Part shown: piece by piece, positions 10,878 to 22,379 of the stretch
Layout of the letters: the number at the start of each line of letters is the position of its first letter
Numbering within the stretch: the stretch's first letter is position 1
Assembly: GCF_024139115.2 (NCBI RefSeq)
Contig: NC_085141.1
Span: 393,810,632 to 393,874,631, forward strand
Direction of reading: 5' to 3'
DNA: 64,000 bases
Origin: Armigeres subalbatus
Taxonomy: Eukaryota > Arthropoda > Insecta > Diptera > Culicidae
Made by a program: the position numbers and the translations under genes
Notes under the pieces: generated by a model
Databases searched by the model: none
The model's input: the letters and a program-made list of their open reading frames with translations, nothing else
Told to the model about the DNA's origin: nothing

Positions 10878-11610
10878 GCTAGCTGGTTGGACGGCCTCAT
10901 TTGCCTTCTCTTTAAGAAAGGGCACAGACTGGAGTGTGCCAATTACCGAGTAATAACCCTCTTTAATTCGGCGTACACAATTATGTCCCGTATTCTGTTC
11001 AGAAAATTGAGTCCGCTTGAAGAGTCATTCGTTGTCGAATACAAAGCAGGTTTTCGTGTGGGCCGATTAACGACGGATCAAATGTTTACCCTGAGACAAA
11101 TCCTTGAGAAATTCCTGGAGTACAACTTGCAGACACATCATCTGTTTATTGATTTCAAGGCGGCGTACGATTCAGTGAAGGAATTATGGCAAATTATGCT
11201 AGAACATGGTTTTCCGGCTGAAACTGATTCGTTTAACGTTGGACGGTTCGAAATCAAGTGTAAGGGTTGCGGATGAAATATCGACGTCATTTGTTACCTT
11301 AGATGAATTAAAGCAGGGTGATGCACTCTCGAATCTACATACTGTTCAATATATCTGGTGTGCAAAGAAACGGTATGATTATTACATATGTTCCTGGGAT
11401 TTGCGGACAATATCGATATTATCGGGATTGATCGTCGTGCCGTGAAAGAGACTTTTGTGCCGAGGATTGGACTCACGATCAATACCAGCAAGTAAAGTAA
11501 ATGGTCACAGGCAATCAACGTGGGTTTATTAGTGTTGGTATGAGGCTCAGTGTGCACTGGATTGGTACGCAGGCAACAACGCAACGATCATGATAAAGAA
11601 GGTACGCTAG
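10878..11610 (+). pseudogene. RTE-clade LINE ORF2, 3' part (split by R1 insertion)
   Basis: This continues the RTE frame broken at 6,281. It reads LICLLFKKGHRLECANYRVI, then a YKAGFRVGRLTTDQMF block and the catalytic FIDFKAAYDS motif, and later a decayed motif C in which the usual FADD reads FADN (about 11,405). Frame breaks are frequent after 11,270 and similarity fades by about 11,610, before the 3' tail. The second GCTAGCT copy at 10,878-10,884 is the R1 target duplication. Confidence 0.85.
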
Positions 11611-11677
11611 ATTTGGAAATATGTAAAAACATACGAGCATTCTTGTTTTCTATCCGCTAGATCCCCATGTGCTCCAT

Positions 11678-12152
11678 TAGGGTAACCGTACCCTTAGTGG
11701 AGGTAGATGGGTTTTAATGAGATTTATCATAATTAAACACTTCACGATGATTTCAGTTGATGAGTCGATGAGTTTTAAAGTTCCTGTTAAATGTAACTTA
11801 TCCTAAAATTTCACTTGAAAAGCTATTGAAAACAATGATTTTCCTTAATAAAATTGACTCCCTTGCACCTATTATAGTGGTGAAACTGTACCAGTAGTGG
11901 CGAGTCTCATAAGAAATCAATGGATAGCACCACTATGGGAACCAAAATTAATGTTTACTTCCACTAAAGAAACAGTGTACCAATTAGTGGTGCATGCAAT
12001 ATTTTTAATTGTTGATGTTAAATGACATCAATCTCATTTATGTTAGCAAATTTATTAGTTTATCTATAGGCTAAGATATTGAAGCTGTAAATTTTCAATA
12101 ATTATCAATTGAATTTTTTTTGAGGATCTCTATTGGTACCGTTACCCACTCC
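11678..12152. mobile_element. inverted-repeat element, GTACC-ended family, copy 1
   Basis: Imperfect inverted ends are visible: GGGTAACCGTACCCTTAGTGG on the left and GGTACCGTTACCCACTCC on the right. The interior contains CACCTATTATAGTGG, CCAGTAGTGGCGAGTCTCAT and related pieces that recur in the element at 20,671-21,148. The two copies therefore belong to one family, with this one more diverged. There is no coding capacity. Confidence 0.5.
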
Positions 12153-13119
12153 ATAGATAAAAAATGTGTAGCATTCCGTCGCTTGAATTTGTTTTCCTAA
12201 AGGATACAAGTTGCTTTGTTAGGTCAGTGCTCTTGAAACGTTTTCAACACGAACACGTGTCTGGTGTTCAGAATGCATCTTTGTCCTATATCGATACTGC
12301 CGTAATCTGAAAAAGTAACGTATGCGCCAAATTACAACCTACCGTGATGTACCCTAATTTCGCACACTTGAGGCCCAAGTCAGTCGAGCATCTGCGGACC
12401 AACCGCAAATTCAAAATTTCTTGGATGAACATCACAAGAAATGAACTTGCTACCAATACATAGACATAGTAGTATAATGAATGATTGAAAAGTATTGTTA
12501 TCCTGTATAAAAAGTGTATTTATAATAATTCATATTTATAGAAATACTAAACTTATACCGAAAACAACTTTAGCAGGAGCTCGGGCGGTAAATACTAAGG
12601 CAATGGCTTCGTATAAAATATTCTAAATGATATGAAGTAACAAACATCAAAAGACATTCGTTCAAATATAGGGGAGTAGTAACAAAATAACGAGTACATA
12701 TTTTCTTCAAATAATTGAGCCAGGTCTCCAATACTTCATATCAAGATCCCAATACCATCCGAACAAAAACAAAGGATATGAAACGGAAAATGATGCATAC
12801 TATTCACATATATGTACTTGTGTTTTTGTTGCTAACGAGTACAAATGATAAAAAGAGCTTACAAAATTCACTTAGGTATCCTGTTTGGGAGAAGAGTGGC
12901 AATAGGAGCTTGGGATGTATAATGGAGCAGTTCGTTCTTATCACGTTCCTCTTTTGGAATCAACAACTAAATCACATGAATGCGCAGATCCACCCTAACC
13001 TTTGAACGAATGAACGTTCTTGCCTAGATCACATTTCCTTAGAACCATTCGTTTGTATGTATAGGTGTGATTGAAAAATATGGTCTGGTTACACCTAGAA
13101 TTACTCAATGTTCAATATA
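12153..13119. other. AT-rich intergenic stretch
   Basis: No gene is recognised. A 28-base segment at 12,340-12,367 (ACCGTGATGTACCCTAATTT and onward) is repeated in inverted orientation at 20,271-20,299; see findings. A 96-codon open frame at 12,715-13,005 has no recognisable domain. Confidence 0.4.
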
Positions 13120-13958
13120 CAATATTCTACACTGAAAATAATATAAACGTTCATACTACTGGTTTAACACATGAATCTGCACTTATTGAAAAGTATGTGA
13201 ATGTAACGTGTATTTCCAGTCGCATATGTCAAAAAATGCAACGCGTGATATTATTGGAAAACAACATGAATTGAAATGCGAAACACGTTAAATTTATATA
13301 GATTGCTCTCGTTTATGAAATGAAGGAAATGGTTTCAGGATTTAATCTAAACAAGAAGCAAATCGTAGATAAACATTAATAAAACACTGCATATAATAGT
13401 TTTTACGAATCATTTATTGACCATCTCATTGAACAATAAAAAATAGTTATTTTTGTACACTCCGACAGTTGTAAACAGTAGCTTCCATGATGTAATGCAG
13501 CGAAAAAGCGGGAGCGGCAGCAGTTTGTTGGCAATTATGAGCTAGCTGGTCAAACATACCTTTTCCGTATGGTCGTCTGCATGTCTGAGTAGATGCTGAC
13601 CTGTGAAATAGATTATTCTTCAACATATTTTCAAAAAATACGAACGGAAGCTTAAACTTACCTTATACTATATAATATAGCCTCCTTTGTTATGATTCAG
13701 CATTACTAGAGCATCACTAAAATTTTGTTCAAACTAGGTTACTTCAGGCAGGCGCCATGATGTCAATTTCTTAATTCGATCGTCAACTAGATTGATGTTC
13801 CTAACACGTTAAATTTGGCAGTGATAACTAGTGGTGTGGATTCAACTTCCTTTCTTAAAAGTATAACGTGTTTTACTATTGAAAATTCACAGTGATAAAA
13901 CACGTTAGACTCACGTTTGAAAGAACATTATTCAAGCGTGTAGATTATTTTCAGTGTA
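13120..13958. mobile_element. putative TA-flanked inverted-repeat element
   Basis: The left end is CACTGAAAATAATATAAACG and the right end, complemented, is CACTGAAAATAATCTACACG. Each is flanked by TA. CACTGAAAA-type ends with TA duplications are typical of mariner-like MITEs. The interior repeats the words AACACGTTAAATTT and AACGTGTT in both orientations. There is no coding capacity. Confidence 0.55.
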
Positions 13959-14152
13959 TGTTTTATATATCAATAAAATCTTAAGAGAATAATGATTCTC
14001 ATGGTACATATTATAAAACTCATCAAAATATTTCATAGCACACTTTTTGGATTTCCAAATCGTGCGCCTACATTCCTCGCATAAATGCTGCGCACTGGGG
14101 AAAGTAGAAATAGAAAAACAAAATGACATACAGCAGCAGCCACGGGGATGAC

Positions 14153-15193
14153 AACAGAGGACCGACATCCAATTTTTTTACTATGGATTTTGACAGGTTT
14201 GCCTGTTCGTTCTTTTTGGGGATAAATTTATCCCCAGTGTAAATTATCCAATACTTATTTATTTTGCATTAGTATGTGCGCGAATTTTGAATGTTTACGT
14301 TTTACAGAAGAATATGAGGCAATACGCCCATACCACTCAATAATCCAACATGATACAGTCTTGAGAAAATAGAGACAAAATTAACGAACTATAAATTAAA
14401 CTATTTTACACTCGATTCCATGCTTTAAACATAAGAATGTTCAACTTATTTGCTCTATTCTTCAGAATACTACTTTTTGAAGTTACTGTCTACGCCATCT
14501 TTGTCACATCTTTCTGAGCCACCAATACGAGTACACTGCGAATGCAACATAAACAATTCCGGTGGTGAAAATGATATAAAACGAACAAAGGCATAGACAG
14601 TAACTTGTGCAAGTAGTATTCTAAGAATAGAGCAAATAAGTTAACATTCTTATGTTTAAAGCATGGAATCGAGTGTAAATAGTTTTAATTTTGATAGTTC
14701 GTTAATTTTGTCTCTATTTTCTCATGACTGTATCATGTTGATTATTGAGTGGAAAGTATTGCCTCATATTCTTCTGTAAAACGTAAACATTCAAAATTCG
14801 CGCACATAACTAAAAAAAATAATTTATTTTTAAAAGGTAAGCAGTACGGGGTTGGACTTTTCTTCTACTGTGCATTAAGTGTATTATCACAAAATAAAAT
14901 TCCGAATAAAAATATTGTGTTTATTATACAGTAGAAGAAAGTCCAACCCCGTACTGCTTACCGTTCTTAATTAAATTGCTTTTAGAATTTTTGAGAAGAG
15001 TTTTAAAACTTCTTCGTATGGTTTCCCGTGAAGATTTATTTCGATTATCATCTTCTGCTTCTTCTTCTTCATGCAACATCAAAACGCCAATTGGGATAAT
15101 TTTACACTGGGGGATAAATTTATCCCCCAAAAAAGAACGAACAGGCAAACCTGTCAAAATCCATAGTAAAAAAAATGGATGTCGGTCCTCTGG
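14153..15193. mobile_element. foldback element with long, interrupted arms
   Basis: An outer inverted repeat of about 90 bases starts CAGAGGACCGACATCCAATT at 14,153 and its complement ends at 15,193. An inner inverted pair of about 240 bases lies at 14,258-14,498 and 14,592-14,830, around a spacer of about 95 bases. The simplest reading is one foldback with arms of about 350 bases whose right arm was later split by an insertion at about 14,836-15,085. No open frame of interest and no convincing target duplication were seen. Confidence 0.7.
14836..14963. mobile_element. 128 bp hairpin MITE inside the foldback
   Basis: The left arm GGTAAGCAGTACGGGGTTGG and its complement at 14,944-14,963 continue inwards through ACTTT-CTTCTACTGT, giving arms of about 35 bases around an AT-rich loop. 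It lies within the right arm of the larger foldback and is therefore younger than it. Confidence 0.65.
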
Positions 15194-15899
15194 CAGCAGC
15201 TGACCAAGCATAGGTTCATTTTACTACCTACATTCTATGGTCGCTGCAAGAAATGAAATTATTTAAATATTTTGTATTTATTGCTATAAAAGATTCATGA
15301 GAAAATACTTGAAACACAGAAACCAAAACCTTATGTTCACTTTGAATATTCTTTTGTTTTTTAAGCAACTAAGGATTCTTGATTCTAGTAATATTTCAGA
15401 ACTCTTCTGGGGTTCTCAATCATAAAATTCTTGCCAGAGTTTTAAAAGCTACGATTGAAACTGAGAAAAATTAGCTGAGTATTAGTTTTTTTTCGAATAC
15501 TTCCAACAATACAAGACACAGCAAAGTAGGGGAACGATATGGGTGCTGAATTTCTTTGATTTGCGATTAGAAGAATGTATGTATGTTCAGTGAAATGGAC
15601 AACAGAAAACAATTCCCCTTTCGATATAGTACAGTATGCTTATCTAAGAGACTAAATGTGCTCATATAGATTTGGATTTATTTAATTGTTTCCACATTAT
15701 TTTTAGAAAAATATATTCAAATAGAAGTCGAATACTCGATTATTTGCAGCTATTGAAATACTATTTTTTTATTAGCTCTAGTAACTCCTCGCAAATATAT
15801 TCAGGTATTCCTTCAAAACTCCATTTTATTGTTTGAGTTTTTGGGCTATTTAAAAAAGTCTATTCCTGGAATCTCGAGAAGAGTGTTTCAAGTTATTTG
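15194..15899. other. AT-rich intergenic stretch
   Basis: I see no gene, repeat boundary or RNA here beyond AT-rich sequence and short chance frames. Confidence 0.4.
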
Positions 15900-16430
15900 C
15901 ATCTTTTTCAGGATTCTGGGAGGAATTTCCTGAGAAATGTCCCCAAGAATCCCTTTTGAATTTTCTCCTAACATTACTTCGGAAATACCTCCAGAAAAAC
16001 TTTCAAATATTTTTCGGGGTTGTTCATAAGATACCCCAATAATTCCTTTGAACATTTGCAAGCAATTTAAAAAAAAATCTTCAGGTATGTCTTTGGAAAT
16101 TTCTTCAGGAATTCTTCTGGAAGTTTCTTCAGGAATTCCCCAGAAAGTTTCCCCAAAAAATCCTTATCTCCCTCAAATAATTACTGCATACATTTATTTA
16201 GGGAACTTTATTAGAAACTTCTTTTATGATCCTCCGGGTATTTTTTTAGTCTACCAGAAATTTCTTCAGAAAGTTCAAAAGAAAATTTTGAAAAATTCCT
16301 TTAGGAATTTATTAGCAAACTCATTTAAAAACTCCACAGGAAATACCTTCAGGAATTACTCGTTGAAAATTTTGAATAAGTTTTACCAAAAATTTCTTTG
16401 CATTAGGTTATTTATGCGATATTTTTTCAG
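15900..16430. repeat. degenerate TTCAGGAATTC-type repeat field
   Basis: The words TTCTTCAGGAATTCTTCTGG, TTCCTGAGAAAT, TTCTTCAGAAAGTT and relatives are repeated at irregular intervals of about 24 bases. The same word family appears at 18,960-19,470 and 48,370-48,540. The long open frame over 16,048-16,557 is a by-product of the repeat. Confidence 0.6.
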
Positions 16431-16432
16431 TA

Positions 16433-17151
16433 GGGGAACTGGGGGTAGGACGCCCACGTTAAGGAAAATGCCATTTTTATCAATGAAAACCACCATTTCA
16501 GCCAGTTTTCATCAGCGCATACTAAAGAACAGCATATCTGCGACTGACTACCGATGACAGATATCTAATTGTACATTTTATTGCACAGAAATTTGATTTT
16601 TAAAAAGCACCCGAAAAATATTGATTTTGAAACCATGCGGGGTGAGATGCGCCAGTGGATGGGTTAAAACGCGCATGTGTTTATCGTACTGATTTTCATT
16701 TTAATTGCCTACATTAAGGCAATTAACCGAATGTTTCAGCTCTTTCGGTCATACGAAATGAGCATGAGCGTACTGCCCCACACCGACCTCAGAAGTTTGA
16801 AGGCCCATCAAATCGTTTTAAGACCAATTTTGACGACGATTTCGTGTGGAACATAAAGAACACGAGTAAGCAGCATGGCTCATGGCTCAATTTTCAATTT
16901 ACCAATGAATAACAGCGATAGAAAGACTAAATTTCACCGAGCTAGAATTGCATCAAAACGCGTGTTTCAAAATCATTTTTTCGAGTTTTTCATGTGTAAC
17001 TAGAGAAAAATCATGAAATATATGTATCCAATGGCAATATTTTTCATTGATTCATCGTATGGACTATTTAAAATAATCACAATGGGGATATTTAACCTTA
17101 TTCAGGGGTGGCGCGTTTTAACCCCTATGGGCGTGTTACCCCCACTTCCCC
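16433..17151. mobile_element. 719 bp TA-flanked inverted-repeat element (MITE)
   Basis: The left end GGGGAACTGGGGGTAGGACG and the right end, complemented, GGGGAAGTGGGGGTAACACG agree at most positions over about 27 bases, both leading into CGCCCA. TA dinucleotides flank both ends (16,431-16,432 and 17,152-17,153). The interior holds no transposase. The TA duplication suggests a Tc1/mariner-like or other TA-specific transposase acting in trans. Confidence 0.75.
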
Positions 17152-17153
17152 TA

Positions 17154-18959
17154 TTTCCTTCGGAAACTGTCAATTCTTTTAGGAATTCCTAACATAATCA
17201 CCCTAAAACTTCATCACAGAGTTGTTGGACACATCTTTTAAGAAATATCTTCCGAAATTTTGCTAGAAACACCGTCAATACATTCACCAAGAAATTCAGT
17301 ATCACTTCTTCACAAAAAATGATAATTATTTTGAAGGGAATTTTGAAGGGACAAGTGTTTTTGGAATCCCGATAATCTTGTTCAAATATGATATAATAAA
17401 GATTTAATTTGATCAGGCGCGCCACGGATGCGCCACTGACTTGGGCCTTAAGATCTGTCAAAGTTCAAACGTTCATTAAAAAACATGTAGTGGCCATTCG
17501 GAAACATTTGCTACTGCATCACGTAGTAGAAGGATTCTAGATTCTCAAAAAAATGTTACTTGCAAATTTTGCCCCTTTTTAAAAAAAAATTGGGGTATGA
17601 ATCTGAGACCGTTGTATGCTCTTTATTTCGCGCAAGAAAATAGGATAGTTCCTAATTTCGCGCAAAAGTGTTCCTAACTTCGCTCATGTTTGGAATTGAA
17701 TATCGATATTGGTTTGGTGAAATATAATCAATTGTCCAATAGAAGCATGCATCCATTGTTCAAAATATGCAGATAACTGTTCAGACAGCCGTCAGTGACC
17801 CATTATTTAGTCGAAATGGTATGTACCTATATTTCGACCCATATTTTAAGAAAAAGGCATTGTATGAGCAATGTTTAGCTGGTGTATAAAAAAGTTTAAA
17901 TTTTCGAGACGTCATGAAGGAAAGTCTTAAATTCCGCTATCGCTTACATAGAACATCTTCAAATATGTGTTTTATACAAGACATCTTCAATATTATATAC
18001 ATTATCGAAAAAGCTGCTGTAGTTTTATCATAAGTTAAGCATCATTTTACACATCGCACATTTTAGCATCATTTTACACATCGGATTTGATAGCTATTGC
18101 AGGCACTGATCTATAAGATTTTTCAAGTCAACATTAGACGATGTCGGTGGTTATCCGCCTGAAAATTAGCTAAAAAGCGTATGAGAATGAACTCTTCAGG
18201 TTCTATTCAGTGTAAAACTGTCCTGTGCATTATATAGCTTTTGTTTCATTAGAATGTTGCAAATGAAACTAGGCGACAACAATAAACGAAATTAGTCACC
18301 ATAATTACTCTCATTAATTTCGCGCACAAAGCGAAAGTCTAATGTCGAATTCGTTTTTAAACCTGGGTCAGTGCCAGCCCGAACCCTGAATAAAAAAACA
18401 TTTTTAGTTCCATCTGTCATTGGATATGTTGGTGTGCGTAGCATCGTGTTTGTTTTGATTCGAAACATATGATCCAGGACATCCAGTGCACTGGCAGTGC
18501 GTTGGCCTTGACTAATCAGATCATGATAAATAAATATGTTTAAGTGCGTGTACTGATTTTTGCGGATAGTGAAATTTACTTTTGGGTGGATATAAATAGG
18601 GAAACTGCTCCTGTAATTCATCTCATGGCTCGGATATTCATCCCATCGAAAACAAAGCAATGGAAAGGAATCTGGATTGTTTATTATTTTTGTGATTTTT
18701 TTCAGCATTGAGCACGCATGTTGGCTCGAAAAAGCGACGAAATTGGTGCTGTGTTTCTTTGTTTCCCGATGCGATGAATATATGTTCAGTGAGATGGAGA
18801 TCGGAGCAGTTCCCCTATTTAATTATATTCAATAATCCCGTGCACATTTTTATACCAAGAATTCCGTATAGAATTCATGTAAAAGAGATTTTCAATTTTA
18901 CAAAAATTCATCTATTTCTGCAAAAGTGTTTTTTTTTGGAGAACACTCAGAAGCATGTA
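17154..18959. other. AT-rich intergenic stretch with recurrent TTTCGCGC words
   Basis: No gene is recognised. The words ATTTCGCGCAA and CCTAATTTCGCGC occur several times (about 17,617, 17,650, 18,316), and ACTGACTTGGGCC at about 17,440 is inverted relative to 12,372. These look like remains of a dispersed repeat. Open frames at 18,292-18,708 lack recognisable features. Confidence 0.4.
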
Positions 18960-19475
18960 ATAAAAATTCTCCAGGATTCGCTCATTTTTTTTCCTCGCTA
19001 CCTCTCCTGATAAGCCCTCACACCTCGGGAAAATTTTCCGCCGGATTATGGGCCCCGTGCATTTTTAATTTTCAAGAAACTCCCGGAGGAATTGCTCAAG
19101 GTACTTCCGGGGAAATTTATGTACGAAATTTGCGGAGCAATTCCTGAAGGAAACTTGGAGTAAGTTTCTGTATTCCAGAAGGAATTATATTGTAGGAATT
19201 TCCAAATTAATTCCTGGAGCACATTCCAGAGAAAATCCTGGAACAGTAGTCAAAGATATTCCTAGAAGAATTTCCAAAGGAATTCATCTCGAAAGGATCC
19301 CTTGGAAAAAAAATGGAGGAATGCCAGAAAGATATCGCCAAAAATTCAAGAAAGAATTTACTGAACGAATTACTGAAAGAATTTCTGAAGTAATTTCTGG
19401 CAGAATTCTCGAAGAAAATTCTGAAACCCACGAAAGAGTTTTTGGAAGAATTTCAAAAGAAATTCTGCCCAAGAA
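18960..19475. repeat. degenerate GGAATT/TTCC repeat field
   Basis: Irregular repetition of words such as AGGAATTTCCAAAGGAATTC and GAATTTCTGAAGTAATTTCTGG, in the same style as 15,900-16,430 but on the opposite strand. The open frames here are repeat by-products. Confidence 0.55.
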
Positions 19476-20670
19476 ATAATTCTATATATTTTTATTTATA
19501 ATTATTTTTATTTTTTTGATAATTCTTAGCGGATTTTGTGAACGGGTTTCAAGGGGAATTTCCAAACTACATAACTTTATCCACCGACCTAATTTAGGAC
19601 ACCATCTGTCAGGAAAACCTGAATGAACTTATGAATACATAACTTCCCTAACAATTATTTTAAAATTGAATCTAGACACCAGTACCGGATTAATTTCATT
19701 TAAAACTACAATAACAAATATCACAAAACTCCAAAAAAAAAGATTTTCAGCGCGCATTTTATTTTAATAAACAGACACTTTCGTTTCTCCCTTCTGCTTG
19801 TTTATTCCTGCTTGTTGGAACTGGTTCCAACCTAGGTTGGAACTTTTTAAAAACGAATTCGACATAAATAAACACAAAATACATAAAATTTCACACTTTT
19901 CAATAGTAATGACGAATAAACATATCCAACAGAGCATTATGGATACAAATATTTCCAAATAGTATCCAGTTTTGTATACAGTATACAGTAAAATCATTTG
20001 TTTATGTACTTGGGTCATGTTCTTCGTCGCTGTGCTAAGCACAAGCAAATATGGCGGTCGATGAGAGGACCACTGTTGAAATTGAAATAAAATTATTTGG
20101 TATACATAAATAATTCTATTTGGTGTACTAAACCAAGTTTGTTTTTCATTTTTTTTTCGTGACAAACATTCAACAACAATGATATTTGGTAATCCTCCAG
20201 ATTTTTTAATTTTGACTGGCACCTAAACATTTAAAAAAATAAATGATTTTATAATGCGCGAAGTTGGGGCGCGCGCGAAATTAGGGCACATCACGGTACA
20301 TGTTTTCCATTCTTCTGTTAAAGAGTTTGATGAGTACAACTCGGTAACACCATTTTTGGAAAAAGGCGTGTACATCACTTTGCCAGATTACGGCAGGATA
20401 TCTCTCTATCTCGTTGTATTCTTAAGAATTTTGTCATAATTGTATATATTGTCATATTTTTTTGTTCAGGATTCACTCTCCCTATGTCGATGTATTCAAA
20501 TTTTTAGGCTACTCGTTTTCCATAGCAACGTGCTTTTTTGGTCTAGGTATCCATTTCTTCAAAGTTTTTCCATTTGTAAATGTCTTCCTATCTCGATGGT
20601 CCTTTCAATATCGAGTCGGGAAGTGAAGAGGCGATTGTAACAGGTTATGAATCTTGATCTAAGTAGGCTA
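19476..20670. other. AT-rich intergenic stretch
   Basis: No gene is recognised. It contains the inverted partner (20,271-20,299) of the 12,340 segment. A 152-codon minus-strand frame at 19,764-20,222 has no domain and a composition typical of AT-rich spacer. Confidence 0.4.
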
Positions 20671-21148
20671 GGTGTACCAGTTGTGGCTATAGCTCCAGTT
20701 GTCGCACTAGTGCTTTATATGCCAAATGGCCAATCGAATCACCGCAAACCAAGTTCAAATCGATAAAGCATATTCATATGATACGATAACACCTTTGATT
20801 TCCTCCCAAACAAGCAAAGCATAATTGTAAAAATTGATTTTGCTTAATTTTTGACGTCCTTTGCACCAGTTGTGGCACTAGTGGTCCCTATTTGGCCAGT
20901 CCCATAAGAAAACAATGGGATTTGCCAAATAAGGAACCAAAATTAAGAATAATGCCACAACTGGTGCATGCGTTCCTATTATGGATTAATCAATTTTGAG
21001 GATAATAAAAAATTTTATTGTGGTTTTCACAGCGGTACTAAGGAGCAGGAAGTCAAATCTTTCGCTTGATATATAAAGTCCACCCACATGCCTTTTACTT
21101 TTTTTTTTTAAAATAGTTGTTCTTATGTATGGCGACAATTGGTACACC
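20671..21148. mobile_element. 478 bp inverted-repeat element, GTACC-ended family, copy 2
   Basis: The left end GGTGTACCAGTTGTGGC is matched at the right by GCGACAATTGGTACACC, an inverted repeat with two mismatches over 17 bases. The interior contains TTTGCACCAGTTGTGGCACT and CCCATAAGAAAACAATGGG, which recur in diverged form at 11,875-11,935. No coding capacity is seen. Confidence 0.65.
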
Positions 21149-21802
21149 CACCCTATCATATTCATAGGAATATGATTGGAAAGAGATATTTTTCATTACT
21201 TTTTTTATTTGAATCAGTTTTAACAAGTTTTCCTAGTGTAGTGTGATAGATAATATGATCAGAGGACAAGCGGCTGTAGTGGATTTACCCGATGCAGTCA
21301 TTCTCATAAGATCGTCGGCACGACAAACATTCATCAAATATAAAATAATAAAAATTGTATTATTATTATTATTATGCCATTTTAGAATTGAAATATTTTT
21401 CAAAATATTAATAACAGAAACTAAAAAAATGATGTCAATCACCTTTCTTCTTAGATACCTTCCTTAAATAAATTCTACCACTAATTAAGGGGGATTATTC
21501 AGTTAATCAAGTCTCACGCAATTTTCATCATTAGGCGAAAGAATTAAATTATTGTGACAGATTCTATTAGAACATTAATAATAAATATTATATGTTTTTG
21601 TGTCTCATCATCGCATAATGACATAGAAAACAAAATAAAAGATAAAAACATCTAATATATCTTCTTACAGCTGCCAGCAGTTTGCTTTGGAATAAATAAC
21701 TATTACGCTTAGCCCTCATTCATCAGCCGCCACCCATGGATTGGATAGTTGTGATAGGTTACTAATGCAAATATAGAAATATACACTTTGAACTCAACAC
21801 AA

Positions 21803-21808
21803 TTTATT
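21803..21808 (-). terminator. poly(A) signal of mRpS31
   Basis: AATAAA read on the minus strand, 27 bases past the mRpS31 stop codon. It is the first canonical signal after the coding sequence; a very short 3' UTR is common for ribosomal protein genes. Confidence 0.6.
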
Positions 21809-21834
21809 CAACTAATTTCAAATGCTTCGAACTA

Positions 21835-22379
21835 CTACTTTTCCAGCTTGTTTTCGCTACTCGTTGCTTGCTGTTGAACTATGACCTGCTTCAACAGATC
21901 CTTTTTTTGCTCGAAATAATCCCTAAACCATAGAATGTGTTCTCTCTTCTCTTGAGCCGTGATGAAGTAATTTTTCGATAATCCAACGCACACCAGTTCC
22001 ATAAAGTGTCGAATGGGTCCTCGCTTCGGGCACCACGGTTCCAAATGTTCCTCCAGGAAGATATGCTCTGTGAAGGATACCTTTGCCTCATCGTCCAAGC
22101 CTTGCTCGTTGTCAATTGGGAATTTCCACAGCTTTCCTTGCTCCGTCCAAAGTGCCATCTTTTGGAAGTAGTTGGCCGGTGGATGGGTAACTGCCAACCG
22201 CAATTCACGATCTTGTAGCTTCTTCCAGGTGGGCAACATATCCGGGCTCTCTTTCAACGAAGTCGTATCGGTGAAAATGTTCAATGATTCTCCCTCGAAC
22301 AGTTTAACACTGGCTCCAGTGGGCTGGATAGGTTCAAACGACCTTTTCTTGGAACGTGACTGCGGTATTCCCAACAATT
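21835..22379 (-). CDS. mRpS31: mRpS31 coding exon 3
   Basis: Acceptor TTTTTTCCAG ends at 22,380; the TAA stop is at 21,837-21,835. It encodes the conserved C-terminal domain of MRPS31, including GKLWKFPIDNE and GPIRHFMELVCVGLSKN. The last about 20 residues (Gln/Ser/Lys-rich) are variable. Confidence 0.92.

Noticed and set aside
19764..20222. 152-codon minus-strand frame as a gene
   Set aside because: The composition is that of AT-rich spacer and there is no domain, splice signal or context to support it.
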